DNA of 64,000 nt from Labilibaculum antarcticum (GTDB lineage: Bacteria; Bacteroidota; Bacteroidia; Bacteroidales; Marinifilaceae): positions 5,116,361-5,180,360 of the forward strand of contig NZ_AP018042.1 of the NCBI RefSeq assembly GCF_002356295.1, read 5' to 3'. Position numbers and translations under genes: made by a program. Below are positions 1 through 8,796 of this stretch, piece by piece. Position 1 is the stretch's first letter. Every line of letters starts with the position of its first letter. The notes under the pieces are model-generated. The model was not told the DNA's origin and made no database searches. It saw nothing but the letters and a program-made list of their open reading frames with translations.

Positions 1-395
1 GCCTGGTCCTTTTTCAAGTCAATTGTTGCATTGTATTTTTCCTGCAACTCTATCTTTTTATGGTCGGGAAAAGTATTTCCTGGTTCTATGCTATTCACCA
101 ATAACAGACCAAAGCTGACAGCAATAATTGTGGATAACAAATAAAGCGAAATTGTTTTTATACCTATCCTGGAAAGCTTTGTGATATTGGAAAGGCTTGA
201 TATTCCTTTTATTAACGAAACGAAAATTAGAGGAACCGCTATTAATTTTAAAAGATTTAGGAAAATGCTACCCCATGGTTTGATCCAATCATTGGTGAAA
301 TCAGACAAGTCAAAATATACAGCGAACATACCTGCTATAATTCCAAGTCCCATTCCTATTAATATCTTCACGTAAAGAGGCATTTTTTTCCGCAT
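1..395 (-). CDS. Dicarboxylate/amino acid:cation symporter, partial (N-terminal third)
   Basis: The minus strand is open from an ATG at 393-395 to the window edge, giving 131 codons of the N-terminus; the rest lies beyond base 1. The protein begins MRKKMPLYVKILIGMGLG, continues through a hydrophobic stretch ending GIIAGMFAVYF, and then has a region containing LNLLKLIAVPLIFVSLIKG. That arrangement is typical of the first transmembrane helices of the DAACS (GltP/DctA, sodium or proton:dicarboxylate symporter) family. The product is expected to import glutamate, aspartate or C4-dicarboxylates across the inner membrane. The substrate cannot be told because the binding hairpins are outside the window. 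It is transcribed away from slyD's terminator. Confidence 0.8.
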   Translation of the reverse strand, partial: MRKKMPLYVKILIGMGLGIIAGMFAVYFDLSDFTNDWIKPWGSIFLNLLKLIAVPLIFVSLIKGISSLSNITKLSRIGIKTISLYLLSTIIAVSFGLLLVNSIEPGNTFPDHKKIELQEKYNATIDLKKDQ

Positions 396-452
396 GATTA
401 AACTATATTTTCAGATGAGTAGTAAAGATAATTTATAAGACTAGAAAAACAA

Positions 453-479
453 AGCCCGAAAACCAAAGGCTTTCGGGCT
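453..479 (-). terminator. Intrinsic terminator after slyD
   Basis: A 9-bp perfect stem (453-461 with 471-479, AGCCCGAAA/TTTCGGGCT) closes a 9-nt loop. On the minus strand it is followed by TTTGTTTTTC. It lies 22 nt beyond the slyD stop codon. Confidence 0.85.
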
Positions 480-501
480 GAAATATCTTTTTAGAAAAGA
501 A

Positions 502-1044
502 TTAGCATCCACATCCGCTACCGCATCCGCCATCATCGCAACTTCCGCTATCACATCCTCCTTGTGGAGCATATGCTTCTTTCATTTCTTCTTCTGAAGC
601 ATCTCTAACCTCAATAACTTCACCTTTGAAGAAAAGAGCATCACCAGCAAGTGGGTGATTGAAATCCATTTTGATAATTGCATCTGTAACTTCAAGAACG
701 ATTCCATTCATTCTACGTCCAGAATTATCTTGCATAGGTACAACATTTCCTTCAGCAATAACTTCTGAATCAAATTCTCCGTTTACTTCAAAAATATTTT
801 TAGGAAGATCAATAACAGCTTCTTCTGATGCCTCACCATAAGCCTCCTCTGTGTCCAATTTGAAATCAAAAGAATCGCCTACTTTTAAGCCCATCAATTT
901 TTCTTCAAATTTTTCTAACATCTGTCCTGCACCACATAAATATGTAAGTGGAGTTTCTGTTACTGCTTTTTCAATAATCTCTCCTGAAAGATCAGTTTTT
1001 AATTCATAAATAACTGAAACAACCTTATCTTTTGAAATTGTCAT
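502..1044 (-). CDS. slyD: FKBP-type peptidyl-prolyl cis-trans isomerase, SlyD-like
   Basis: This 180-residue protein shows the SlyD layout: an FKBP half (residues about 1-65, with LTYLCGAGQMLEKFEEKLMG and VGDSFDFKL), an inserted chaperone flap, then the return of the FKBP strand around residues 128-150 (DFNHPLAGDALFFKGEV). SlyD enzymes catalyse proline isomerisation and act as cytosolic folding helpers. The C-terminus after residue 160 is a Cys/Gly tail (GGCDSGSCDDGGCGSGCGC, seven cysteines) in place of the His-rich tail of E. coli SlyD, so metal binding by thiolates is plausible. It has its own promoter and terminator and looks monocistronic. Confidence 0.88.
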   Translation of the reverse strand: MTISKDKVVSVIYELKTDLSGEIIEKAVTETPLTYLCGAGQMLEKFEEKLMGLKVGDSFDFKLDTEEAYGEASEEAVIDLPKNIFEVNGEFDSEVIAEGNVVPMQDNSGRRMNGIVLEVTDAIIKMDFNHPLAGDALFFKGEVIEVRDASEEEMKEAYAPQGGCDSGSCDDGGCGSGCGC

Positions 1045-1106
1045 AAAATCTTCTTTTTTTATTAATTATATCCTTAAATCAATTCCTAAAACCGCGGAAT
1101 TTTATA

Positions 1107-1136
1107 CAAAGAAAGTACAATTATTTCTTTATTCAA
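1107..1136 (-). promoter_or_regulatory. Predicted Bacteroidota-type promoter of slyD
   Basis: On the minus strand, TTG (1136-1134) and TTTCTTTG (1114-1107) are 19 nt apart, matching TTG-N19-21-TAnnTTTG with one mismatch. It is about 65 nt upstream of the slyD start codon. Confidence 0.5.
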
Positions 1137-1176
1137 ATAAAAGAGGACTTGATAGTCTAAATTTACCCCTTTTAAT

Positions 1177-1662
1177 TTAATTATAATGTTCCGGATTTAA
1201 AGCATCAGGTCTCCAGTTATATAAGAACGATTTAACTTTTTCAAAATTATACGCATTTTCTTGTTCTAAATTTCCCGTGTTTTGTGTGTGAAGACGTTCA
1301 CCATCACCATTTAATACAATCATAACAGGAAAACCAAATCTTTGAGGATAACCAAGTTCCGCTAAAGCATCCAAATTTTTATTTTCTTTACTGTAATTCA
1401 CTTCAAGAAAGATATAATTGTCATCTAAAAGCTTGGTTATTTCAGTTTCGGTATGTAGATAAGTGTGCATTTTTATACACCAAGGACACCAATTTCCTCC
1501 AATTTGAAGTAAAACATGTTTCCCTTGTACTTTTGCTATACTTAGTGCTTTAGCTATTTCTTGTTTCGCATTAAGTGAAGGATCATAGGGCTTTTGTCCT
1601 ATTGATGTTAGACTAAAGGTTAAAAGTAAACCTACTAGAATGGCAATTTTTCGTATTTTCAT
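1177..1662 (-). CDS. Secreted thioredoxin-family protein
   Basis: The product has 161 residues with a Sec signal peptide at about 1-22 (hydrophobic run ILVGLLLTFSLTSIG, cut probably just before QKPYDP), so it acts outside the cytoplasm. A thioredoxin fold follows, with the redox pair C59 and C62 in NWCPWC and a later cis-proline region (RFGFPVMIVLNGDG). This is the pattern of thioredoxin_7/DUF255-like periplasmic reductases rather than classical TrxA (WCGPC). The CPWC pair suggests thiol reduction or disulfide handling of exported proteins. The substrate is unknown. It is divergent from the bio operon and shows no operon partner. Confidence 0.82.
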   Translation of the reverse strand: MKIRKIAILVGLLLTFSLTSIGQKPYDPSLNAKQEIAKALSIAKVQGKHVLLQIGGNWCPWCIKMHTYLHTETEITKLLDDNYIFLEVNYSKENKNLDALAELGYPQRFGFPVMIVLNGDGERLHTQNTGNLEQENAYNFEKVKSFLYNWRPDALNPEHYN

Positions 1663-1858
1663 GTTTGTGTTTAGATTTCAAATTTGGAGCAATTTAAAGT
1701 AAATTGAAGAAAAATCAAGGAAATTTATTTTTTTAACGAACCAATAACATTTAAGGGGTGTGTATTCTCAAAATACATGTTGTAAAAAACAGTAGATATG
1801 GCTAAGTTTAAAGGGATAAACCCTAGTTTTACGAAGAATTAACAAGAAAAATACTTCT

Positions 1859-3148
1859 ATGTCTGAACAGATTACGTCATCCGATCTTCTTTTTGATAAA
1901 GAGCACATTTGGCATCCATATACTTCAATGCACAACCCATTACCAGTTTACCCTGTGGTTTCGGCCAATGGCGTGCGGCTCACATTGGATTCTGGTCAAG
2001 AGATTATTGATGGCATGTCGTCATGGTGGTGCGCGGTTCATGGATATAATCATCCAGTTTTGAATGATGCTATTCAAGAGCAATTACAACAGATGTCGCA
2101 TGTGATGTTTGGTGGTATTACTCACAAACCAGCCATTGAATTAGCTAAATTGCTGGTTGAGTTAAGCCCCGAAGGAATGGAAAAAGTTTTCTTTTGTGAT
2201 TCTGGTTCAGTATCGGTTGAAGTCGCAATGAAAATGGCCCTTCAATATTGGTTCGCTAAAGGAAATCAAAAGAAAAATAAATTTCTAAGTATTCGATCTG
2301 GATATCATGGTGACACTTTTAATGCAATGTCGGTTTGTGATCCTGTAACAGGAATGCATGAAATATTTAGTGGTATTTTACCCATTAATTATTTCGCAGA
2401 ATCGCCGACTTGTGGCTTTCATGATGAATGGGATCCTGATTCCTTTCAATCCATGCAAAATATGATTGAAAAACACCATAAAGAACTTGCGGCGATTGTA
2501 TTAGAGCCTATTGTTCAAGGTGCTGGAGGAATGAAGTTTTACCATCCGCAGTACTTAACGGAACTGCGAAGAGCATGTAATGAGTATGACATACTGCTAA
2601 TTCTCGATGAAATCGCTACCGGATTTGGTCGAACCGGGAAGTTTTTTGCTTCTGAACATTCTGGTATTTCTCCGGATATTATGTGTGTCGGTAAAGCGAT
2701 TACCGGAGGTTATTTGAGCTTTGCCGCTACTCTAACTTCAAAAAAAATAAGTGATGGAATTTCAGGAGGTGCTCCCGGTTGCTTTATGCATGGACCCACT
2801 TTTATGGGAAATCCGTTAGCTTGTGCAGTTGGTGTTGCAAGTATTAAACTATTATTGGAATCATCATGTTTGGATAAGGTTCGTGAAATAGAGAAACAAT
2901 TAATTGAAAATCTAGCAGTAGCGAAAGAATTGAAACAAGTAAATGATGTAAGAGTTCTTGGAGCCATTGGAGTAATTGAAATGAAAGAGGCAGTAAATAT
3001 GGCATCCATTCAGAAACAATTTATTGAGAATGGTATTTGGGTGCGACCTTTTGGAAAAATGGTATATATTATGCCGCCATTTATTATCTCCGAACGAGAT
3101 TTATCTTTTCTTTGCAAAGCTTTAGTTAAAGTGATCGCAATACAATAA
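1859..3148 (+). CDS. bioA: Adenosylmethionine-8-amino-7-oxononanoate aminotransferase (BioA)
   Basis: This is a 429-residue class III PLP aminotransferase converting KAPA to DAPA with S-adenosylmethionine as amino donor. The N-terminus carries the BioA-typical HIWHPYTSM and the substrate-site motif [13 protein letters not shown]. The PLP aspartate lies in [14 protein letters not shown], and the Schiff-base lysine in [12 protein letters not shown]. Length and motifs fit BioA rather than ArgD-type enzymes. It is the first gene of bioA-F-G-C-D, with only 6 nt to bioF. The starting Met is 5 codons before the conserved region; no strong Shine-Dalgarno is visible, as is usual in this phylum. Confidence 0.95.
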   Translation: MSEQITSSDLLFDKEHIWHPYTSMHNPLPVYPVVSANGVRLTLDSGQEIIDGMSSWWCAVHGYNHPVLNDAIQEQLQQMSHVMFGGITHKPAIELAKLLVELSPEGMEKVFFCDSGSVSVEVAMKMALQYWFAKGNQKKNKFLSIRSGYHGDTFNAMSVCDPVTGMHEIFSGILPINYFAESPTCGFHDEWDPDSFQSMQNMIEKHHKELAAIVLEPIVQGAGGMKFYHPQYLTELRRACNEYDILLILDEIATGFGRTGKFFASEHSGISPDIMCVGKAITGGYLSFAATLTSKKISDGISGGAPGCFMHGPTFMGNPLACAVGVASIKLLLESSCLDKVREIEKQLIENLAVAKELKQVNDVRVLGAIGVIEMKEAVNMASIQKQFIENGIWVRPFGKMVYIMPPFIISERDLSFLCKALVKVIAIQ

Positions 3149-3154
3149 CTGGAA

Positions 3155-4276
3155 ATGGATCAAAAATTAAACAAATATAACGAGGAACTGCAGATGCTTA
3201 AAGAATCTGGAAATTTTCGTGCACTAAAGAATATATCTGCAAACGGATATAAGGTTAATCTCTCGTCTAATGATTATTTAGGAGTTAGCAAAAAGAATAT
3301 TCCTCGACCAAAAGGGAATTCTTTTGGCTCGGGATCATCTCGTCTGCTAACAGGTAATTTTAAAGAATACGTGTTGTTGGAAAATGAATTGGAAAAATTA
3401 TATGGTCGCCCTGCCCTATTTTTTAATTCAGGATATCATGCCAATATCGGTATTTTAGCAGCCTTGGCTGAAAAGGATGATTTGATAATATCTGATAAAT
3501 TGAATCATGCAAGTATTATTGATGGCATACGTTTGAGCAGTGCAGAGCAAGTACGGTTTAAACATGCTGATTACGATCATTTAACACATATTCTTGACAC
3601 AAAGCGAAAAGATTACAATCGCGTTTTTATTGTTAGTGAATCGGTATTTAGCATGGATGGTGATGAAGCAGATCTCGAAAAACTAATCGAAATCAAAAAA
3701 CGTTTTGATTGCTTTTTATATATTGACGAAGCTCATACCCTAGGTGTTAGAGGAACTAAAGGTCTTGGTTTATCGGAAGAAAAATCATGTCTTGATGATA
3801 TTGATTTATTGGTTGGTACCTTTGGAAAAGCAATGAATTCGGTAGGAGCTTTTGTCGTTTGTGATTCTATTTTAAAGGAGTATTTAATCAATAAAATGCG
3901 TTCTTTGATTTTCACGACAGCTCTACCTCCTATTGTAATTAGCTGGAACTACATCATGCTGCGAACAATTGTGAAAATGAAAATGGAACGGGAGCATTTA
4001 CATTTCATATCTAATCAATTAAGAGATGGTCTGAAAGATGCCGGTATAGCTACGATGGGAAGCTCAAATATTATTCCTGTTTTGGTTGGAGACAGTCAGA
4101 AATGCATTAATTTAGCTGAGTATTTACAAAAAAAAGGATTTTTGGTATTCGCCATTCGTCCACCTGCAGTGCCTAAAGATTCTGCAAGACTAAGAATATC
4201 TGTTTGTGCAGATATGGATTGGGAGGATATTAAAGATTTGCCAGAACTGATAAAGAACTATTGCAATGAAAATTGA
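3155..4276 (+). CDS. bioF: 8-amino-7-oxononanoate synthase (BioF)
   Basis: This 373-residue alpha-oxoamine synthase condenses pimeloyl-ACP (or CoA) with alanine to give KAPA. Visible motifs are NLSSNDYLG near residue 37, GSGSSRLLTGN (substrate loop), the FFNSGYHANIG PLP-stacking region, LYIDEAHTLGVRG with the PLP aspartate, and the lysine-bearing GTFGKAMNSVGAF. The 3' end overlaps the bioG start by 11 bp, which indicates translational coupling. The protein is slightly shorter than E. coli BioF, but all catalytic segments are present. Confidence 0.93.
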   Translation: MDQKLNKYNEELQMLKESGNFRALKNISANGYKVNLSSNDYLGVSKKNIPRPKGNSFGSGSSRLLTGNFKEYVLLENELEKLYGRPALFFNSGYHANIGILAALAEKDDLIISDKLNHASIIDGIRLSSAEQVRFKHADYDHLTHILDTKRKDYNRVFIVSESVFSMDGDEADLEKLIEIKKRFDCFLYIDEAHTLGVRGTKGLGLSEEKSCLDDIDLLVGTFGKAMNSVGAFVVCDSILKEYLINKMRSLIFTTALPPIVISWNYIMLRTIVKMKMEREHLHFISNQLRDGLKDAGIATMGSSNIIPVLVGDSQKCINLAEYLQKKGFLVFAIRPPAVPKDSARLRISVCADMDWEDIKDLPELIKNYCNEN

Positions 4277-4958
4277 ATGGTTACACAAATCTGAGAATGA
4301 AAAATGCATTTTATTTATGAATGGATGGGGTTGCGATGGAACACCTTTTCAATCTATAAATTCAAATGAATTTGATGTACTAATGTGTTTCGATTATCGA
4401 GATATTTTGATTCCGAAAGAAGTTGAAAGACTTTTTGAAAACTATCAGGAAGTACATTTGGTTGCATGGTCGCTTGGTGTTTATGTTGCGAACATGACTT
4501 GCTTTAAATGGAAGGATGTATTCGCTAGTAAAATAGCTATAAATGGGACTTTACAGGGTATTGACAATTTGAAAGGCATTTCGCCGGCAATCTTCCAAGG
4601 CACTATCAATGGGTTAAATTCTCGAACAATTGATAAGTTTTGGCTTCGAATGTGTGGCGGTAAAGTTGGGTATGATCTGTTCAAAGAGCAATTACCGCAA
4701 CGCGGTATAGATGAGCAAAAGGAGGAATTAATAATATTGCAGGAAGTTATACAAAATCATTTTGTTGACTGGAATTTATATGATTCTGTATTGTTGGGAA
4801 AAAACGATCTGATTTTTCCATTTGAAAATTTAGAAAATGCCTGGAGTGAGCAGGAAAATGTTATTATTAAGGAGAATACTCCTCACTTTTGTTTTTACAG
4901 TTGGGATTCGTGGGATGATTTAATGAAGGAATGTAAAAGTGCAACATCAAAATATTAA
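4266..4958 (+). CDS. bioG: Pimeloyl-ACP methyl ester esterase, BioG (DUF452) type
   Basis: This 230-residue alpha/beta hydrolase fits the BioG/DUF452 family, which replaces BioH and hydrolyses pimeloyl-ACP methyl ester so that chain elongation stops and BioF can act. The oxyanion region is FMNGWGCDGTPF. The nucleophile is Ser69 in HLVAWSLGVY. A candidate catalytic His sits in ENTPHFCFY near the C-terminus and an Asp in LLGKNDLIFPFE. It overlaps bioF by 11 bp and bioC by 20 bp. Such overlaps are typical of bioG-bioC pairs, which in some Bacteroidota are fused. The assignment rests on family motifs plus position. Confidence 0.9.
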   Translation: MKIEWLHKSENEKCILFMNGWGCDGTPFQSINSNEFDVLMCFDYRDILIPKEVERLFENYQEVHLVAWSLGVYVANMTCFKWKDVFASKIAINGTLQGIDNLKGISPAIFQGTINGLNSRTIDKFWLRMCGGKVGYDLFKEQLPQRGIDEQKEELIILQEVIQNHFVDWNLYDSVLLGKNDLIFPFENLENAWSEQENVIIKENTPHFCFYSWDSWDDLMKECKSATSKY

Positions 4959-5700
4959 TAAAGACAAAGTACAAAAAGGTTTCGTGAAAAGTATTGAAAC
5001 CTATCGTAAACATGCTATCGTTCAGGAGGCTATCGCATCCAGATTGATGAATGAATTGCTACGCCATCCTGTTCGCAAATTCTCAAAAGTTCTTGAAATT
5101 GGTTGTGGTCCGGCTGTTCTAACAGAGAAGTTTTTTCAACAATTTGGCGCTGATTTGTACTATGCCAATGATATCGTTGAGGAATACTCAAACGTTCTTA
5201 CTTCCATTCATCCTGATATAAAGTTTTTTGGTGGAGATATTGAATCTATGGATTTACCTGATTCTTTAGATCTAATAATTTCGAGCTCAACTTTCCAGTG
5301 GTTCAATAACTTAGATGGGTTTTTATTAAAAATTCACAAGGCTTTAAAACCAGAAGGCTTACTTGTATTCAGTACTTTTGGACCTGATAATTACAGAGAA
5401 ATACGAGAAGTGAATGGCAAAGGATTAAATTATCTGTCATTTGGAAAACACGAAAAGCTTTTGTCTGAAAAATTTGAAATTCTTTGGAGTGACAGGGAAA
5501 TTATTACTCGTTTTTTCTCAAATCCTCTTGGAGTTCTTACCCATATGAAGCAAACCGGGGTAAACGGAATACCAGGAAAGGCTTGGACTAAAAGCGATTT
5601 AAAGAAATTTGAAGAGGATTATCAAGATTTGTTTGGTACCGATTTAGGTGTGCCTCTCACCTATCAACCATTATATTTTATTGCTAAACCTAAAAAGTAA
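4939..5700 (+). CDS. bioC: Malonyl-ACP O-methyltransferase (BioC)
   Basis: This 253-residue class I SAM-dependent methyltransferase methylates malonyl-ACP to start pimelate synthesis on fatty-acid enzymes. The SAM site is VLEIGCGPAVLTEKF (motif I), followed by the acidic YANDIVEEY, and then DLIISSSTFQWFNNLD, where SSSTFQW is the BioC-typical post-motif region. The N-terminal VQKGFVKSIETYRKHAIVQ is also BioC-like. Its start lies inside bioG (20-bp overlap), giving tight coupling of the methylating and demethylating steps. Confidence 0.93.
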   Translation: MQHQNINKDKVQKGFVKSIETYRKHAIVQEAIASRLMNELLRHPVRKFSKVLEIGCGPAVLTEKFFQQFGADLYYANDIVEEYSNVLTSIHPDIKFFGGDIESMDLPDSLDLIISSSTFQWFNNLDGFLLKIHKALKPEGLLVFSTFGPDNYREIREVNGKGLNYLSFGKHEKLLSEKFEILWSDREIITRFFSNPLGVLTHMKQTGVNGIPGKAWTKSDLKKFEEDYQDLFGTDLGVPLTYQPLYFIAKPKK

Positions 5701-5708
5701 AATCGATA

Positions 5709-6401
5709 ATGCCAACATATTTTATTGCAGGAATTGATACTGATACTGGCAAAACATTTGCGACAGGTCTGATGGCCAAGTATTTACTGAATCAAGGAAA
5801 GTCAGTTATTACGCAAAAATTTGCACAAACTGGATGCAAAGGAATCTCCGAAGATATTTTGATGCACCGTGAAATAATGGGAATCGAAATTCAAGATGTG
5901 GATAAGGATGGAACCACTTGTCCATATGTATTCGACTACCCTGCTTCTCCTCATTTGGCAGCCAAAATGCAAAATCAGGAAATTGATATTAAAAGAATCG
6001 AAAAATCAACTTCAATTCTTGAAAACCAATTTGACTATCTTTTATTGGAAGGTGTTGGTGGCATGCATGTACCTATAACTTTAGACTATTCACTTCTTGA
6101 TTTTATGGAAGAGAAAAAATATCCGATGATTTTAGTAACATCATCGAAATTGGGTAGCATTAATCACACTTTACTTAGTCTTGAAGTTGCAAGACAAAGA
6201 AAAATTCCAATTCAAGGATTAATCTACAATAAATTTCCTGCAAACAGCGAATTCATTTTAAAAGACTCAATTCATGTTTTTAAAACCTATTTAAAAAAAT
6301 ATGGTTTTGATTGTCCGGTTATTGAGATTCCGGAAATTAAAAAAGGTGAAATGTCAAATGTTGATTTCGGACAACTTTTTTCCAGCAATAAGTCAAAGTG
6401 A
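5709..6401 (+). CDS. bioD: Dethiobiotin synthetase (BioD)
   Basis: This 230-residue P-loop ligase closes the ureido ring of DAPA using CO2 and ATP. The N-terminal GIDTDTGKTFATGLMAKYL is the BioD P-loop, QKFAQTGC the substrate segment, and LLLEGVGGMHVPIT the second conserved motif. Standalone BioD length matches. It is the last gene of the operon. The final enzyme, biotin synthase (bioB), is not in the window, although bioB often sits in bio clusters of this phylum. Confidence 0.94.
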   Translation: MPTYFIAGIDTDTGKTFATGLMAKYLLNQGKSVITQKFAQTGCKGISEDILMHREIMGIEIQDVDKDGTTCPYVFDYPASPHLAAKMQNQEIDIKRIEKSTSILENQFDYLLLEGVGGMHVPITLDYSLLDFMEEKKYPMILVTSSKLGSINHTLLSLEVARQRKIPIQGLIYNKFPANSEFILKDSIHVFKTYLKKYGFDCPVIEIPEIKKGEMSNVDFGQLFSSNKSK

Positions 6402-6794
6402 GTAAAATCACATAAACGAGATAAATAGTTAAGCCTTCAAGAAGGAAACAAACTGACCCTATAGCAACAGACGTTAAAAAGGATCAATTCTCAGGCAGTT
6501 AAGACCTGATATCTTTGCCTTTAATAGTCACATAATCAATCATAAGTAGCATTATTATTGATTTCAAATAAGTAAGTAATCTGGACAAAAGAAGGTCCTT
6601 TTTCTCGAATTTATTGATTTCGATCGTAATTTCCGTTAATTAAGATCTAAAGATCCTAATATGCTTGTTTATTCGATGGATTTTGTCTTTTTTTGTACTT
6701 GCTTATTTGTAATGATTCCACATAAAACAAAGTCTCGGTTTTTTCTTAAAAAGACTAAGTTTTGATGGAATAATTGAATTTGAATAAATAAAGA
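6402..6794 (+). other. Intergenic region, 393 bp, no gene seen
   Basis: No coding frame of interest and no match to a riboswitch I know. It holds short hairpins (TCAGG/CCTGA around 6491-6509) and a weak terminator-like GGAC/GTCC stem followed by TTTTTC near 6582-6604, which may end the bio transcript. The promoter of the next gene presumably lies in its last 100 bp, but no strong consensus is visible. Confidence 0.4.
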
Positions 6795-7439
6795 ATGAGA
6801 TCACAAAAAGTTATTGAAATCAGAAATCTTACCGACTCCACTTACATTATCAGAATGGAGAAAAAAGATTTCACATTTAAAACCGGTCAATACATCACTC
6901 TGGGATTTTCGGGTAGTATTGATCGAAGGGAATATTCCATATATAGCTCCGAAGATGATATTTTTCTGGAAGTGTTAATTAAAGAAGTGGAAAACGGTTT
7001 GGTTTCAAAAAAACTAAAACGATGTAAAGTTGGCGATTATCTGGATGTTGATGGGCCTTTTGGTCATTTCTCATTAGAGGAATCAGAAATTGGAGAAAAA
7101 AAATTTTTATTTATTGCCACCGGTACCGGAATATCACCAATTCACAGTTTTGTAAAAACACATCCGGAAATGGATTTCCAAGTGCTTCATGGTGTCCGTA
7201 TTGAAGAGGAAGCATATGAAAAAGAAAGTTATGCGAATGGAAAATATATACTATGTACTTCTCGAGATAAATCCGGAAATTACCATGGCAGAGTAACGGA
7301 TTACTTATTGAAAAATCCAATACCCTCAGATACTGTTTGTTATTTGTGCGGTAATTGCCATATGATTTATGAGGTTTATGATATTCTTGAAAAACAAGGT
7401 ATTTCATTAGGCCCTATCCATACAGAAGTTTACTTTTAA
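6795..7439 (+). CDS. Ferredoxin-NADP reductase-like flavin oxidoreductase
   Basis: The product has 214 residues: an N-terminal FAD-binding beta-barrel (about 1-95) with RREYSIYS (the RxYS flavin motif) and a nucleotide-binding half with FIATGTGISPIHSF (the GTGxxP motif) and VCYLCGNCHMIYEVYDIL near the C-terminus. It should pass electrons between NAD(P)H and a flavin or iron-sulfur partner in the cytosol. It lies 13 nt ahead of the miaB-like gene on the same strand. That position suggests, but does not prove, that it supplies electrons for the radical-SAM methylthiotransferases downstream. There is no ferredoxin domain of its own. Confidence 0.8.
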   Translation: MRSQKVIEIRNLTDSTYIIRMEKKDFTFKTGQYITLGFSGSIDRREYSIYSSEDDIFLEVLIKEVENGLVSKKLKRCKVGDYLDVDGPFGHFSLEESEIGEKKFLFIATGTGISPIHSFVKTHPEMDFQVLHGVRIEEEAYEKESYANGKYILCTSRDKSGNYHGRVTDYLLKNPIPSDTVCYLCGNCHMIYEVYDILEKQGISLGPIHTEVYF

Positions 7440-7452
7440 GAAAATTTTTAAA

Positions 7453-8796
7453 ATGAAATATCATCTTGTATCATTGGGATGTCAAATGAACGCTTCGGAT
7501 GGAGAAAGAGTTCGTTCGGTAATTGAGAATATGGGTTATCGGTGGACTGATAATGAAGAAGAAGCAAATTTAATAGGAATTTTGGCTTGTTCTGTCCGCC
7601 AAAAAGCCATCGACAAAGTATACTCCAAAATTCATAAATGGAATCAATGGAAAGATAAACGTAACCTAATCACATTTGTTTCTGGTTGTATATTACCTTC
7701 CGATTTTGATAAATTTCTCAAATTATTTGATGTGATTTTTCAAATGAAAGATCTACCTAAATTACCTGAAATGATTCAGCAGTATGGGATTACAACTCCT
7801 GTTGGTTTGCAACAAGGCTTTGATTCTCAGAACGAAAACATTTCAGAATTTTGGAATGTTAAACCTCACTATACTTCAGATTTTGAGGCTTTTGTGCCTA
7901 TTCAAAATGGTTGTGATAAGTTTTGTTCGTTCTGTGCGGTACCCTATACCCGAGGTCGTGAAGTTTCTCGGCCCTCAATCGAAATTGTTGACGAAGTTAA
8001 AAGTTTGGTAGAAAAAGGATATAAGTCTATCACTTTGCTTGGACAAAATGTTAATTCGTATGGTCTGGATAAAAAAGGCGATGAAATTGATTTTCCAGAA
8101 TTACTCCGTAAAGTTGGAGAATTAGGAAATGAATTGAAAAAGGAATTTTGGGTTTATTTTACCTCTCCCCATCCGCGCGATATGACTGACAAAGTTATCG
8201 AAGTAATTGCTCAATATAAACATTTAGCAAAGCAAATTCACTTGCCTGTTCAATCTGGGGATGATAAGGTACTTATCCACATGAATCGCAAGCATGGAAT
8301 GGAGAAATACCGTCAAATTGTTCACACTATTAAAAGGTTAATTCCGGAGGCTACCCTCTTTACAGATATCATTGTTGGTTTTACCGGTGAGAGTGATGAG
8401 CAGTTTGAAAATACCCGAAAAGCAATGGAGGAATTCAAATACAATATGGCTTATATTGCTGTTTATTCTCCGCGGCCAGGTGCCTTAAGTCATCGTTGGT
8501 TCGACGATGTAAGTCTGGATATTAAGAAAGAAAGACATCATATTTTAACGAAGGATTTAAAAATTCATTCGAAAAATTACAATATGACCATGGTGGGTAA
8601 AACTTTTCGATTATTGGTGAAAGGCAAGGCGAAGCATGATGGTTACCTTGCCGGATTAACGGAAGGAAGAATTAACGTTCGGTTTTTATCTCAGGATGAG
8701 AGTCTAATTGGAGAATTTGTGGATATTAAAATTACATCGACAGCTGATTTTTCAGTTGAAGGTGAACTGGTAATAATAAAAGAAAGTGTAGCGTGA
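7453..8796 (+). CDS. miaB: MiaB-family tRNA methylthiotransferase
   Basis: This 447-residue radical-SAM methylthiotransferase has an N-terminal UPF0004 domain whose three cluster cysteines sit in SLGCQMNASD, LACSVRQ and SGCILP; a radical-SAM core with CDKFCSFCAVPYTRG (CxxxCxxC) and LLGQNVNSYG; and a C-terminal TRAM-like region from about residue 380. The expected reaction is 2-methylthiolation of i6A37 in tRNA. The QMNxxD signature favours MiaB, but the N-terminal domain is divergent (NASDGERV rather than the usual NxxDSE), so it could be a MiaB paralogue. It overlaps mtaB by 4 bp. Confidence 0.78.
   Translation: MKYHLVSLGCQMNASDGERVRSVIENMGYRWTDNEEEANLIGILACSVRQKAIDKVYSKIHKWNQWKDKRNLITFVSGCILPSDFDKFLKLFDVIFQMKDLPKLPEMIQQYGITTPVGLQQGFDSQNENISEFWNVKPHYTSDFEAFVPIQNGCDKFCSFCAVPYTRGREVSRPSIEIVDEVKSLVEKGYKSITLLGQNVNSYGLDKKGDEIDFPELLRKVGELGNELKKEFWVYFTSPHPRDMTDKVIEVIAQYKHLAKQIHLPVQSGDDKVLIHMNRKHGMEKYRQIVHTIKRLIPEATLFTDIIVGFTGESDEQFENTRKAMEEFKYNMAYIAVYSPRPGALSHRWFDDVSLDIKKERHHILTKDLKIHSKNYNMTMVGKTFRLLVKGKAKHDGYLAGLTEGRINVRFLSQDESLIGEFVDIKITSTADFSVEGELVIIKESVA

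Noticed and set aside
181-375. 64-codon plus-strand frame
   Set aside because: It is the reverse of the partial symporter gene, which has clear family motifs on the minus strand.
1740-1858. Possible BirA operator or promoter ahead of bioA
   Set aside because: TTGTAAA and TTTAAAG half-matches are present, but spacing and symmetry do not fit a known biotin operator, and the -7 box TAGTTTTA has a mismatch.
6421-6540. Possible riboswitch between bioD and the flavin reductase gene
   Set aside because: Only short 4-5 bp hairpins; no conserved core of thiamine, cobalamin, FMN or SAM riboswitches is present.
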